From positions 12,422,717 through 12,486,716 of the forward strand of contig CM034536.1 of NCBI GenBank assembly GCA_020002185.1: 64,000 bases of DNA, written 5' to 3'. The notes beneath the pieces are model-generated. The model was not told the origin of the DNA, did not search any database, and saw only the letters and a list, made by a program, of their open reading frames with translations. Positions within the stretch are counted from its first letter, which is position 1. The number at the start of each line of letters is the position of its first letter. Positions 21,149 through 32,735 of this stretch are shown piece by piece. The translations under genes and the position numbers were made by a program. This DNA comes from Paraescarpia echinospica. Lineage: Eukaryota; Annelida; Polychaeta; Sabellida; Siboglinidae.

Positions 21149-22321
21149 GTACCTATCGCCATGCAGTCTCGAGTGAAAACTGAACTCTGCAGATTGACAG
21201 AAAGAGGTGTGATCACTCCAGCTGACCAACCTACCGACTGGATTAGTCGGATGGTAGTCGCTACGAAGAAATCGGGTGATCTTCGCATCTGTCTTGATCC
21301 TCGCCCGTTGAACAAAGCCCTGAAACGTGAGCACTATCCTCTACCTGTGATGGAAGACATCCTCCCCAAGCTGGCAAATGCAAAAGTTTTCTCCAAACTA
21401 GATCTGGATAGTGCTTACTGGCATGTCCACCTGGACGAAGAATCAAGTCTCCTTACGACGTTCCAGACACCGTTTGGACGATACCGGTGGAAACGACTGC
21501 CTTTTGGAACATCAGTAAGCTCGGAGCTCTTCCAGAACCGTCTAAACACCGCCTTGCAGGGACTCGATGGAGTGGTTGGTATCGCGGATGACATCATTGT
21601 GTACGGATCAGGTGAAGATGCAGAGTCTGCCACACTGAATCATGACAACAATCTGACAGCCCTGCTCCAAAGATGTCGATCTGTTGGCATGAAGCTAAAA
21701 AAAGACAAAGCGGAAGTCCGCAAGAAAGAGATCACCTTTCTAGGTCATAAGGTGACAAGTGAAGGCCTCAAGATTGACCCTGGGAAAGTAGATGCAATCT
21801 TGAAGATGCAGAGGCCTGTGAATGTTGAAGGTGTTCAGCGTTTCTGTGGGTTTGTCAACTACTTGGCAAAATTCATGCCCAAATTATCTGAGGTCCTCGA
21901 GCCCATCAGACAGCTGACACGTGCTGGTGTGATGTGGGACTGGACGCCAACACATGATGCAGCCTTCAGTGCTGTCCAGAAGCTTGTTACCGAAGCTCCA
22001 ATTCTGATGTACTACAACCCGGAACGTGAACTTACGATTCAGTGTGATGCCAGTCAGAAAGGAATTGGTGCCGTTCTAACACAAGAAGGCCAACCCGTCA
22101 CTTATGCCAGCCGTGCCATGACCGAAACAGAAACTAGATACGCTCAGATAGAGAAGGAAATGCTGGCCATCGTTTTCTCACTGGAGAAATTCCACCAGTA
22201 CACGTTTGGTCGTCACACAAATGTTGAAAGTGACCACAAGCCACTGGAAGCAATTCTGCAGAAACCTATCTGCAGCACCACGACGTCTTCAAGGCATGAT
22301 GATACGTATCCAAGGATATGA
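21149..22321 (+). pseudogene. pol: Gypsy Pol: reverse transcriptase and RNase H
   Basis: Same frame as Gag after the TGA. Reverse transcriptase motifs in order: RMVVATKKSGDLRICLDPR, KVFSKLDLDSAYWHV (first Asp), LPFGTSVSSELFQ, GIADDIIVYG (catalytic DD), ITFLGHKVTSEG. RNase H begins near ELTIQCDASQKGIGAVL (21.99-22.07 kb) and reaches ESDHKPLEAIL. The frame breaks near 22265. The continuation, RRLQGMMIRIQGYDVAARYK to ADTLSRAYLP, is in the next frame up to 22418. These breaks make the copy non-functional. Confidence 0.9.
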
Positions 22322-23589
22322 TGTCGCTGCCAGGTACAAGAAGGGCAAAGATATGTACCTTGCTGACACCCTCTCCAGGGCCTACCTGCCTGCCTCACAA
22401 AGCATGCAAGAAGAATGAGCATGTGAACATGGTGAGTTTTCTGCCGATCAGAGATGAGAGACTCTCCAGACTCAAGGTAGAAACTGACAAAGATGAATCC
22501 CTCCAGAAGTTGAAATCAGTCACCATGCAGGGATGGCCAGAAGAAAAACAACTGTTGGCTGCTGAACTTTCTCCGTACTACAGCTTCCGGGACGAGATGA
22601 CTATCCAAGATGGTCTCATTTTCAAAGGCGAGAGAGTCGTTGTACCATTTGCCATGCGACAAGAAATGAAGAAGGCTGTCCACTCGTCCCATGCTGGGAT
22701 AGAAGGATGTCTCAAGAGAGCCAGAGAGTGTTTGTTCTGGCCAGGCATGTCTGGTGACACCAAAGACTTCATCTCGACCTGTGAAACTCGCCGTGTATAC
22801 GAGATATCTCAGCCAAAGGAGACACTTATGAGTCATGAGCTTCCGTTTCACCAGTTGGAGAAAATTGGAATAGATCTGTTCGAATATGATGGCAAAGATT
22901 TCCTAGTCACAGTGGACTACTTCAGCAATTACTGGGAAATCGACAGACTGGAGAATACAAAAGCATCAACAGTCATCAGAAAACTGAAGTCACATTTTGC
23001 ATGCTACGGATGTCCGTGTATTGTGATAAGTGACAATGGGCCCCAATTCATCTCTTCGTCGTTCTTGAACTTCTCCAAAGAATGGGACTTTGAACACAGA
23101 ACTACTAGTCCTTACAACAGCAAAGCAAATGGGAAAGCGGAATCAGCAGTAAAGACAGCCAAATTTCTTCTGAAGAAGAATAAAGAGCAAGACCAATTCC
23201 TTGCACTGCTCAACTATCGCAACACACCCAGCCAGGCAACAGGGACAAGCCATGCACAGCGATTCTTCAACAGAAGAACAAGAACTCTCCTTCCCACTTC
23301 ACAAAAACTTCTCAAACTAACTGTGAACCTGGAAGGTGAGAGAATGAAGCTGCAGGATCGCCAGAAGAAACAAGAAAGAGCGTACAACAAACATGCCAAA
23401 GACTTACCACCTTTGGAAGAAGGTGACGTTGTACGTATGAAACCATTTCAGATGGGTGAGAAGAAGTGGAACAAAGCTATTGTCTCGAAACGACTTGACG
23501 AACGCTCCTATGAAGTAGAGATTGGAGACGTCATCTATAGACGCAACCGGGTTCACCTGAGAAAGACCTCAGAAAACCCTCGGTCATAG
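22318..23589 (+). pseudogene. pol: Gypsy integrase
   Basis: The meaningful part starts near 22425 (NMVSFLPIRDERL) after a second frame change. The zinc-binding region reads HSSHAG then ISTCETRRVYE: the two His and first Cys are present but the second Cys is replaced by Arg. The catalytic triad is visible: Asp in IGIDLFEYDGKD, Asp in VISDNGPQF, Glu in NGKAESAV. A chromodomain-less C-terminus with GDVVRMKPF and RRNRVHLRKT follows. The stop at 23587 cuts off a tail that continues in another frame (23628-23782) with TRSGRVVKVPIMDDFV. Confidence 0.88.
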
Positions 23590-23949
23590 TCTATGTGTGT
23601 AGAACCTACCGAGATGGTGTCTGATCCTGATTCTGGACACTCTTGTGAGCCCAGAAGCGGCTAGCCCAAGTCCAGCTCGAGCTCCTCCCACTTCCGAGAA
23701 GATCAAGTCCAAAGTTCCAGTGCGTACACGATCTGGACGTGTGGTGAAAGTTCCAATTATGGATGACTTTGTTAAATGTTAATTCGCTAAAAGGCACTGG
23801 TTTAATTACCACATCCTAACTGTTGTTGAGTTATATTTAATGACAGCCAAGAGTGACCATTTAATTGTCTTATGTATCAGAGTGTTATGAGGACATTAAG
23901 TCTGGACATTTTCAAGAAACGAACATTTGACATTATAAAAGAAGAGGGA

Positions 23950-24096
23950 TGTTATGATATGTTCGGCTTACCATAGTCTAAAATAGGGCATATGACCTGG
24001 TTTCCGCTGAGGCGCGCCACTGTACCTCCAGGAGCAGATTAAAGCCTGAATCATGTTTGCCTCCGTTTGTTTTCTCAATTCAAGAGAATCTAAACA
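23950..24096 (+). repeat. Right LTR of the Gypsy element
   Basis: 147 bp, preceded by purine tract AAAAGAAGAGGGA. Differs from the left LTR at five bases and one indel. Confidence 0.92.
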
Positions 24097-25286
24097 ACAT
24101 AATGTATACTGAAGATAATCTTGCAAGAATTGTGATATATTCGTTCACTCACGTACCCATTTCGCATGTTTACTGCCGAGCTCGACTCCACTGGGCTTTT
24201 GCTTACATCTGCATGCCCATGCAGACATTCAGAAACGTATACGTGCATACTTAGCTGTACTTAAATATCATGATAATTGGGCTGCACTTTGCTCAGTTCG
24301 TAAAGTGAAAGAGTCTCAGTAATGGTGCATAATGGCAATCCCATTTATTTATTATTTGAAAACGTGTGTACAGTGTGTATTAAACATACCCCAATTATAT
24401 ATTACATGATCACAGTGCACATGCATTATATAATTACTAGAATTTAAATTATTTGAAAACAAACGTATGGTTTGCTTTAAATATACATGAATTAATGTGG
24501 TGTGTGTGGATTGCATACTTGGGTAGTGTAAAAGTAACTTTGCCTACAGTATCATCGTTTCATTACTAGCATCAAAACAACTGTATAAAAGACTACACAT
24601 CTCAATTAGTGTGCATAGTGTACGTTATATTTTGTGTGACTGTCACACGAATAAAATAATGTTGCTCTTATTGTCATAGCCATTTTGCACATTCCTATTA
24701 TTAATTCATGTATATTTAATGCATACCGTATTTTTATTTTCACATAATTTAAATTCTAGTAATTATATAATGCATGTGTACTGTGATCATGTAATATAAT
24801 TGGGGTATGTTTAATACACACTGTACATACGTTTTCAAATGTTTTATTAAATAAATGTGATTGCCTTTATGCACCATTACTGATACTCTTTCACTTTACG
24901 AACTGAGCAAAGTGCAGCCAAATTACCATATGTATTTACATATTTAATTGTAGCTGAGTATGCATGTGTACATTTCAAAATGTCTGTATGGGCACACTGA
25001 TGTAAGCAAAAGCCCAGTGGAGTCGAGCTCAGCCGTAAACATGTCAAATGGGTACGTGAGTGAACGGATACATCATAATTCTTGCAGGATTATATTCGGT
25101 ATACATTATGTTATACATTTATTAGAGCACATTTATTATTTTTTTAAATGTCTACCTAACTTAAATTAAATTTCAATTATTTTAGCACCAAATATGTGTT
25201 TGCCAGTTTGTAGATTATTTGTGCTGAATACAACTTACAACATATCAGTTGGCTAGCATTTATACATATTTCCACATATATGCTTC

Positions 25287-26807
25287 TGTCACGGATTAGC
25301 GAGGTCTCCGTACACTAGATGGATCAGTCTCAGTTATATATCAAGGTCAACGCATATGAGAAAGAACGGTTATCGTGAACAAGCAACAAAGAACGAGGAA
25401 AATTTAGTAAATTTTATTACAAGATATATTCATTTTGGTAAAAATCTCGATTAAAATAAACAGAATAAAGAAATCCCGTAACCAAATCTTAATATAACAT
25501 AATAAACAATAACACTGAATCTTTCGATTATCAAATTCCACTTCCTTTCTAAGGTGGATTATACCGCTACACGATCATACACCAGGCGCCAAGTGTTATC
25601 TAAGAATAACTTCCATAATATAAATACACAGTATAAGCTAGTCCTCGCTATACATATATATGCGAATACTTCAAGGGTAAAAATACCTCGCTTCAAAACA
25701 CAGATAACTACCAATCATAATACAGCAAATAATATATACATTCAATCAGAACATAGACATTTATACTGGGCTAGTCCCATCTCGAATATATACGAACGTT
25801 TGTTGAAGTCAACACGCCGAGCTCAGAACACAATTAGAACGGAGTATCTCGGCCGCACGAGTGATGATGCCGGGCACTTGACGATTGCCGTCGTACGCCG
25901 CGAATTCTCGAGTCGCGTCCGTCCAATGATCGCTTGGTCGCAAACGATTGCGAAGTCAGTTGAATACGTTCAACAGAAAGACGAAGCCGGGCAGTAGACG
26001 CTTACCGCCGGCCGCTACGAATTCGATCGACTGGTCTTGCCCTGTCGCAAACGATCGAGAAGTTGGATGAACGGGTTCGCGCGAATGACGACGCCTGGCA
26101 GTATGCGTTTACCGCCGGCCGCTACGAGTCGCATTCGGTCAATCTTTCTGACGTTGTCGCTGTGAGACCGCTGTTCGAGGATGGCCCGTGTTGGGTGAGC
26201 GCGTCGCGATTATCGCTCATCGACGCAAATACGTTGGGGCCGACAGGAACGTTGTCTCAATATACCGCTGACGTGGCGGCATGGCTTCTTCGAAACTCGA
26301 TCGAACAGTCACTCTGGACACTGAATATTATGCACACACAAAAGCTTGGGAACGTAACCCACGTTAACGATTCCCACCACGCTTTACGACTTTCCTTGCC
26401 ATACTCTTGGCAGCAGGGCAACCTGTCTAGTTCAACCCTGGATCTGTCCCAGTCCTTCGCCAGCGCCCAGATGGCGAAATGCGTACACCAAACGTTTATA
26501 TAAGCAGACCCGATTACACATCATATGACAGGTTTCCATCATTTCTATTGGTTAATGCAATATACAATTCAAACAAGGCATTGTGGAACACCCTCTCTAA
26601 GATTACAGTGAAACCACCTGCTTGCCTGGAAACACTAACAACAGAATACCACGCTTCACTGAGCGCATCTGCAACCGAGTTGCTGTAATTACGTAACTAA
26701 GGCGGTTGGTTAACAATATGTCTATCTACTGGCTTGACCTTCTTCATTTATAAAATTAAACCTCAGGAAAGTAGATTTTAATATCCAGAAATAGCAGAAA
26801 TGCTACA
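25287..26807. mobile_element. Solo LTR, 1.5 kb, with 5-bp target duplication GCTTC
   Basis: Runs TGTCACGGATTAGC to AAATGCTACA and is flanked on both sides by GCTTC (25282-25286 and 26808-26812). The matching site in the opposite fold-back arm is uninterrupted. No internal retroviral genes are present, so it is most likely a solo LTR. The interior has a GC-rich tandem array (25862-26150). Open frames at 25554-25997 and 26063-26503 show no known domain and are probably chance. Confidence 0.8.
25862..26150. repeat. GC-rich imperfect tandem repeat inside the solo LTR
   Basis: Units of about 107-118 bp begin GACGAAGCCGGGCAGT-like and include ACCGCCGGCCGCTACGA and CGCAAACGATCGAGAAG. Two full units and part of a third stand out from AT-rich surroundings. 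Confidence 0.75.
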
Positions 26808-27235
26808 GCTTCTTCCAAATGAAAAACATTTTAATAAATTTATACCCATCCCATCGCAAATAATATTCATTGTAAAACTTGAAAACCGCGTTTACATTAT
26901 TATATTCAGAATAATATGCTAGCTCGATTAAAGTCAAATTAATTAGTTTTGTGCATGTTCTAGAATTTTAGTATATAAATGCAAAAGTAATTGCTGTTCC
27001 ACATTGCACCTATTTGCTTCGTGTTTACAATGTGTTACAATAACAGTATGACAACATTTACAATTAATGGATTTCGCGACTGTCCTAACCAGTATCAGTC
27101 TAATTTGAACGCTAAATAACATCACCTGGATGAACGTACGTATACGTAGGGCCCTGTCTACCTGTTCGTAAAATTAGTTTGTGTACGTATAGCCCTGCCT
27201 ACCTGTTCGTAAAATTAATCTGTGTACGTATAGCC

Positions 27236-27730
27236 CCTTGTATTCCAGCAAACAAATCCAAGATTTAGACTGGACCAGGTTATGGCGTCTATAGTTTTTT
27301 TGCTGATTTAATACAACTAGGGTGTACATTGTCAGAAAATGCCGGGTGACACCTTGTCACCCTTGGGAAATTTGCTTAATTTGAAAAAAATCCAATATGG
27401 CAGTCTTCAAATCAGTTTCTTAATTGCGTAAAAATATTGAAACAAATATTATGATCGGACATTTTTGTTAATTTGCATAGATGCAATATGGCCACCACCG
27501 CATCTGTGTTTTGATCATATATCCAATTTATATTGCTGTAATTTCACAATACATAATAGATAACTGCAGGAAATGTTATGATTGAACATTTATTGTGTAT
27601 ATGCATAAATCCAAATATGGCCACTTTCCCGTGGCAATGGATTGACCTTGACATAGAAAGCAGCTTTAATGTGAAGGTCCCACTGTTTTCAACCAGCACA
27701 TTCACATGTGGAATGTCATACATAACGACA
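27236..27730. other. Spacer, nothing recognised
   Basis: AT-rich, with repeated short motifs such as CCAATATGG/CAATATGGCCAC at 27390, 27486 and 27613. No gene seen. Confidence 0.4.
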
Positions 27731-29430
27731 TTATAAAGCATGTGTATTAAAACAGCACACGCCACGACATGCACAGAACACAGTACGCGACAGCCTTGTA
27801 TTGTTGCAACCACACCTAGCAGAAGAACAAGGAGTGTCACTCTCACACCGTAAGACAGCAGCAGGTGCAAGTGACACGTCTTTCTGGACGGTGGTTGGTG
27901 ATAGTGACTTGTGCACATCTTTCTTCCACCCATATTTCTCAGGGTCAAGTTCTGGTGGGTCTGCATCTTTAAGAGAGCGCCACACACACACTTGATGGTG
28001 TGCTCGTTTCACGTTTTCCTCAAATGCTTCGGTGGTCGGCGGCAGTGAGCACAGTTTGGCATTGACGTGAATCCTTTCCTGGTTTGGGCTGCCCACACAT
28101 TCAAACGTGCATCTGACATGGTATGACAATTTGATTGTCCGTAACAAGCAGCCATAAATGATGTTGCCTGTTTTATTACAGCGGGCATGGGGGCATCTAT
28201 ATGACCCAGAAGTGACAAAGAATGATGACCAGATCGCGCTACTTGCAGAACAGTAATTTTTCCAATGCCAAAACAGCAGGCAACCGTGTCACATCCCGAA
28301 AGCGCACGGGCTGGCAGGATTTCTGGAATTATATCTTTGTGTTTCTCCACAGTCATGCCAATATCAACAGTATAACTCGGTCTTTGATTGGAGACTGCAT
28401 TGTCACCAATATTTTCAGATGATCATTCAGATAATAATATAGGAGTACGAACACGTCGGTATCATCAGACAATACAGTGATTCCATTCGGTTCTTCTTTT
28501 GGCAGCCATTAGCATCTGTTATACTATGGTGTTGTCAGCCTCTTCGTGAGTGGTGTTCATGTCTCTCCTTTGAATGATAACTCCACCATGGCTGATTTCC
28601 ACAGGAGTTATTTGTTGCCCTGTGATAATTAACTTGTGTTGGTTTAGATTGTCATGGTGGAACGACTCGTCATGTATCAGCTCGGTGTGATTGGCTGTTG
28701 CATACCCTTGGGTTCGCCAATTTCCTTTGCTTCTGGTACAAGCATTGCCAGTGAATGAGTAGAGAGCTTACCATTTTGAGAGGAAATCTCTGCATCAAAA
28801 TTATCAGCAACAACCTGAACTAAGCCTGCGCCAGCTTTCGATACACCTCACAAATCAATGTTCTCTGCTGCTGCTAATGTTGCCGACTTTTTGAAGCGCA
28901 GAACTTCGTCATAGGAACATATGTCACACCGAAAGCATCTTATGTATGAGCTCGTTAGAAGCACGAACTGATACGACAAGAGCAATCTGGAGGCTGGTTG
29001 GATGGTTATGAAGTACACCGATAATAAGAGAACCAACCAGTATAGCTGGCAGAGTCCTATCTAGCTTAGGAGACACATTTGCTAGTTCCAAAACTGTTTC
29101 ACTAACGCAATCTATGGCAGTTTCACAATTAATGTGTGTGCAATAGTGAGCTTTATCAGTTGGAATAGCTTTAACATCAAGCTTAATCTTTTTGAAAACT
29201 TTGGCGACTGCAAAATCCAAATCATCTTCGTCGCCTTCAACTATTCTCAGGGCGTCTGAAGCTGTGCTTCTAAATACAACGCTACTAGCTATGCCTGCAG
29301 AGGACAACACTAGAAGGTCCTTACCAAAATATTCACACAATTGTTTTAACAGAAGTTTGCGGGATAGTTTGTTGCCACCATGGTCTCTGTATGCATTGAA
29401 CAATCCTACGGAGTTCCATATGCGTGACAT
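27731..29430 (-). pseudogene. Decayed XPG/FEN1-like (PIN-type) repetitive ORF with Cys-rich C-terminus
   Basis: A large repetitive invertebrate protein family of unknown function, here broken. N-terminal piece 29430-28924 reads SRKLLLKQLCEYFGKDLLVL and LPAILVGSLIIGVLHNHPTS. The next frame (29036 on) reads CSYDEVLRFKKSATLAAAE, a TGA, then GLVQVVADNFDAEISSQNGK. After further stops: EEADNTIV, SDDTDVFVLLYYY, then at 28356-28009 ALSGCDTVACCFGIGK. The acidic EEAD, DDTD and GCD motifs with a trailing GIGK resemble the FEN1/XPG active-site order. The C-terminal piece (28147-27731) has KLCSLPPTTEAFEENVKRAH and a cysteine-rich end, CESDTPCSSARCGC. At least three stops or frame changes show it is dead. 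Family link is from memory of related sequences; a transposon origin is inferred, since no ends were found. Confidence 0.65.
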
Positions 29431-31213
29431 CTAATTACTAATATCAATTGCTTTGACTGTTTTTCTCATTTGTGTTCTATTTCCCGACAAAAATAGGCAG
29501 GCCGCCACCGAGCAGGGTGTTTAGGGTCTTTACACAAATTACAGAGTTCACCACAGAATAAGCAATGTTGTTGAAAACTAAAGTTTGTACTGCTTGATAG
29601 CCGTGTCTTCTTTGGGGGTATATGTGAAGGGGGTGCGCTTCTAGCTTTTGTTTTTTTTAGATATCTCCGAATCTGTGTCTCAGAAGTGTAAGTTGAAACA
29701 CAGTTTTTGTGACATGTTTAAGTGAAGTGACCGTTTTCGTGTAGGTTTTCTTCACGTTGATGATGTTTGTCGTCCTTGTATATTACTGCATTTAATGATT
29801 GTTTTAATCCTGCCTGGCGCAGATTCAATTAGCCTTTCTGCCTTGTCATCACAGTGGAACTTCCACTTGAAGAAGCATTCCTCTACAGCGCGCATATACC
29901 TGCTCAAATAAATACATGATTAACTCAACAACCGAATAGTAAAAATGTTGAGTTATTATCGGAACACCATTTTAGGCCTACATGGAACTAATAGACCCAT
30001 TTAAATTTCAACCTGTCTCGGCAATGTTGTAGGCCGCTAGAAAGTTACCAGATAAATCATTCCATTCTGGTAACATTTGATATAATATATTTAAACAAAG
30101 TAATTTTATTATATCTAGTTAAATTTACTTTACTTAAATTTATAATAATTTCACCAAGTTCACTTATTAAATAATTAATGATCCTCCTTGTGTTTTGCAT
30201 ACAAAAATCAGAAACAAATTAGTGACATATCACATATATTCATAATAAAATGGTTAAAGTTAAACGCAAAATATGCCATCAATCTTGTAAGTGTGCCCAT
30301 TCTATTTTTTTGTATTAATTAAGTAACCCTTATTTTGTGAGAAAATTGTGATTTTGTTAATCTTGCTGCACGTCTCTGAGGTTCCTTCCAGACAGTTGAT
30401 CTTTCCTCACCAATATTAGTTATACTGCTTGTATTTTGGTAAAATTAAAACAGTTAATGTGGAACGTGAATGTACACCTGTTTTTACGCAATGCAACAAG
30501 TCAACAACAGATATGGTAGAATATGGCCAAAATAACCTTCTGACAGTTATTTATTACTCACCAGATTATTGGATGAGTTATAACATGCAAATATTTACAA
30601 ACAAATGTGGGCCATTTGAGGTCTTAAACATTGCCCCGTTTACTTAGCCTATACATTCTAAATAAAGGCCCACATTATAAAGCACTACATTAAAATAGTG
30701 GTAGATAATACATAAAAACCTCAAAAAGATGTCTCACAAACATTTTGACAACTAAAACTACTACTTATTAAAACATACTAAAGAGAGGTGGGGCCATTCC
30801 GCCCCATATGTAATATATCTTACTTTATTTATCGCCCTAAAAAACCCTGCGTACAATGTTACTGTATTATCAGTAAGGAGGAGAAAAGCCTTCAGGCAAA
30901 ACCTCGTGTATAATAGAGTAGGGAAAAGCGTCACAGAAAAACTACATATACCATATCACACACATGTATTCACAAACCATGCCAAGAACAAGGAATCACA
31001 CGCTAATTACTGGTAGGAGGGGAGGGAGGTGGACTAAAATTGACGCCGAACTTTGACAAGTTCGTACAACCGAGAAATTCGAATATGGCTGCCGCCGGGA
31101 CCGCTCTGGCCTTTTATATCCTGCACGGCAGGACTTCTTTTCACTGTATTCATACGCTAAAGCGCGGAAAAACCTGTTAGTATTCAAATGTTGGACTCTT
31201 GACCTCTTCGGTA
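29431..31213. other. Intergenic, nothing recognised
   Basis: AT-rich sequence without recognisable coding, RNA or bounded repeats. Short open frames (for example 30429-30647) have no known motifs. Confidence 0.45.
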
Positions 31214-32162
31214 CCGTTGTACCGGTCTGGAAGGAGGTTCCGGTCTGACAGTAAGTTCCGGTTCTGTTTTGCGTATTGCGCATGCGATTGTACATGTCAA
31301 AGGTTAGCGCTTACTTTCGGCCCGCAGCTGTACGGTCTGGAAGGAGGTTCCGGTCTACGAGCAAGTTCCGGTTCCGTTTTGCGTACACATAGTAGTACAT
31401 GTCAAAGTTTAGCGCCTATTTTTTGCCAGCTTAAACACGGTGTTTGCCGAAACTATGCGTGACCCAATTATATTATAGTTTACGTTAATGATACGGTTAC
31501 TTTTGTAATTGTTAGTATACACAACAAACCCTTATAATTAGCATAACTTGTAATTATTTGCCAAAAAATGTCTTATTTTGATGTCATTGTCTCAGAGCTT
31601 TGTGTATCTTATGACTTGGTCACACAGAGCTGCAGTTTTCAGCGCTGTTTATACGCACAGTGAGTTTTGTGGTAAACACAAATCACTGTCAGTTTGGCAT
31701 TTATGAAGCTGAAACTGTGTGTGTAATCTAGCAGGCCCATTTGGGGTGGTTCGTAGATTTATATATTTTTTTAAATTCGTCGGGATGAGGATCCTAGGGG
31801 TAACAATTTATGAATGACACATATCTTTGTCAATTTGGCATGTATGAAACACCGTAGGGGGGCAAATAGGTCAGTGGAGTAACGGTCGTTACAGCAAGCG
31901 AAACATGATTAATTATGTAACTCAGTCGCCGCGAGCATTGAGCAAGGGTCAAAGGTGATCGGTCACCTGAGGTCGCGTTGCTCACCGCGATGTAACTCAG
32001 TCGACACATACTTCTGGCACGGGGTCAAAGTTGATCGGTCAGATGAGGTCACGTTGCTCACCGCGGGTCGCATTTGATGTATTGCGCTTGCGCGAGCATG
32101 CGCAATACACAAAACGGAACCGGAACTCTCAGACCGGAACCTCCTTCCAGACCGGTACACCG
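31214..32162. mobile_element. TIR element copy A (949 bp), left half of fold-back locus 2
   Basis: Begins CCGTTGTACCGGTCTGGAAG and ends with the inverse CTTCCAGACCGGTACACCG. A subterminal unit with GGTTCCGGTCTGA and AGTTCCGGTTCCGTTTTGCG recurs at 31222, 31331 and, inverted, at 32105-32155. The element is the inverse of copy B at 34873-35770 over most of its length. No ORF of note. Confidence 0.82.
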
Positions 32163-32735
32163 TGTCCCCTGTTTACCTAACATGACTTAAAGAAAATAAA
32201 AATAAGGCATTAGCTAAAATCCTTTAACATTGTGTGTAACATTTGACAACATTAAACAAATACAAAACATACATTTGTAGCATCAATTCGATTTTAAGCT
32301 CGTCTGTGAAGCGATTCCCGCGGAAAATGAAATTTTAATGAACTAGGCGATCACGTGGTATCGTGACGTCACTTATGACACACACACACACACACACACT
32401 CGCATCAGGCCGACCCTTTCCATGCATTCAGAGCATGTTTACAAGGATAGCTTTTGGATCGAAACGAGCGTCAGAATGAGTTATTGTGCAATATTCCGAC
32501 GTAATACAAACACTAGTCATCATAGAGGAACAAGCAGTTATCTTACGGTTCCACATGAATCGAATTTTATTCAAAACAATGGGCCTACAAGTCGACTAGG
32601 TTTCACCGAGCTTGGGCTCGTTTTCATAATAATTATATTAAATGCAACCAACGGGAGATAATCTACACCAATAAACATACATAGCAAACAGATATTGTAT
32701 CCAGCTACAGAAAGTAACATGTATAATCTCATAAT
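32163..32735. other. Spacer inside fold-back locus 2, nothing recognised
   Basis: Not matched by the corresponding spacer on the other side (34485-34872). Contains a short (CA)n run at 32379-32399. Confidence 0.45.

Larger units (their letters stand above)
19299..24096 (+). mobile_element. Ty3/Gypsy LTR retrotransposon, nearly complete but disabled
   Basis: Two short LTRs (19299-19446 and 23950-24096) flank gag, protease, reverse transcriptase, RNase H and integrase in Gypsy order. The primer site TGGTTGGCAGCGGTG follows the left LTR, and the purine tract AAAAGAAGAGGGA precedes the right one. LTRs differ at five bases and one indel over 148 bp (about 3.4%). Breaks: TGA at 21146, frame changes near 22265 and 22420, and a stop at 23587 before the C-terminal tail. 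It was inserted into the left arm of fold-back element 1. The intact opposite arm shows the empty site, which fits a 5-bp AACAT duplication if the element starts GTTATG, or only 3 bp if it starts TG. Confidence 0.95.
17652..24495. mobile_element. Left arm of fold-back element 1, split by two LTR insertions
   Basis: Three segments, 17652-18160, 19218-19298 and 24097-24495, form one continuous left arm of about 1 kb. Together they match, inverted, the right arm at 24704-25282 plus 26808-27235. A 208-bp loop (24496-24703) separates the arms. The intervening blocks are a decayed LTR element (18161-19217) and a Gypsy element (19299-24096). No transposase is encoded. The outer end carries GTACACAGACTAATT repeats. 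Arm identity looks near 85-90% by eye. Confidence 0.85.
24704..27235. mobile_element. Right arm of fold-back element 1, split by a solo LTR
   Basis: 24704-25282 and 26808-27235 are the inverse of the left arm. The piece around 25108-25183 keeps the uninterrupted versions of both left-arm insertion sites. The outer end (27140-27235) carries two tandem copies of a 41-bp unit with TACCTGTTCGTAAAATTA. Confidence 0.85.

Noticed and set aside
20945..21633. Minus-strand frames over Gypsy pol
   Set aside because: Antisense shadows; reverse transcriptase motifs are on the plus strand.
25554..26503. Two plus-strand frames of about 147 residues
   Set aside because: They lie wholly inside the solo LTR, lack known domains and are explained by the GC-rich tandem array.
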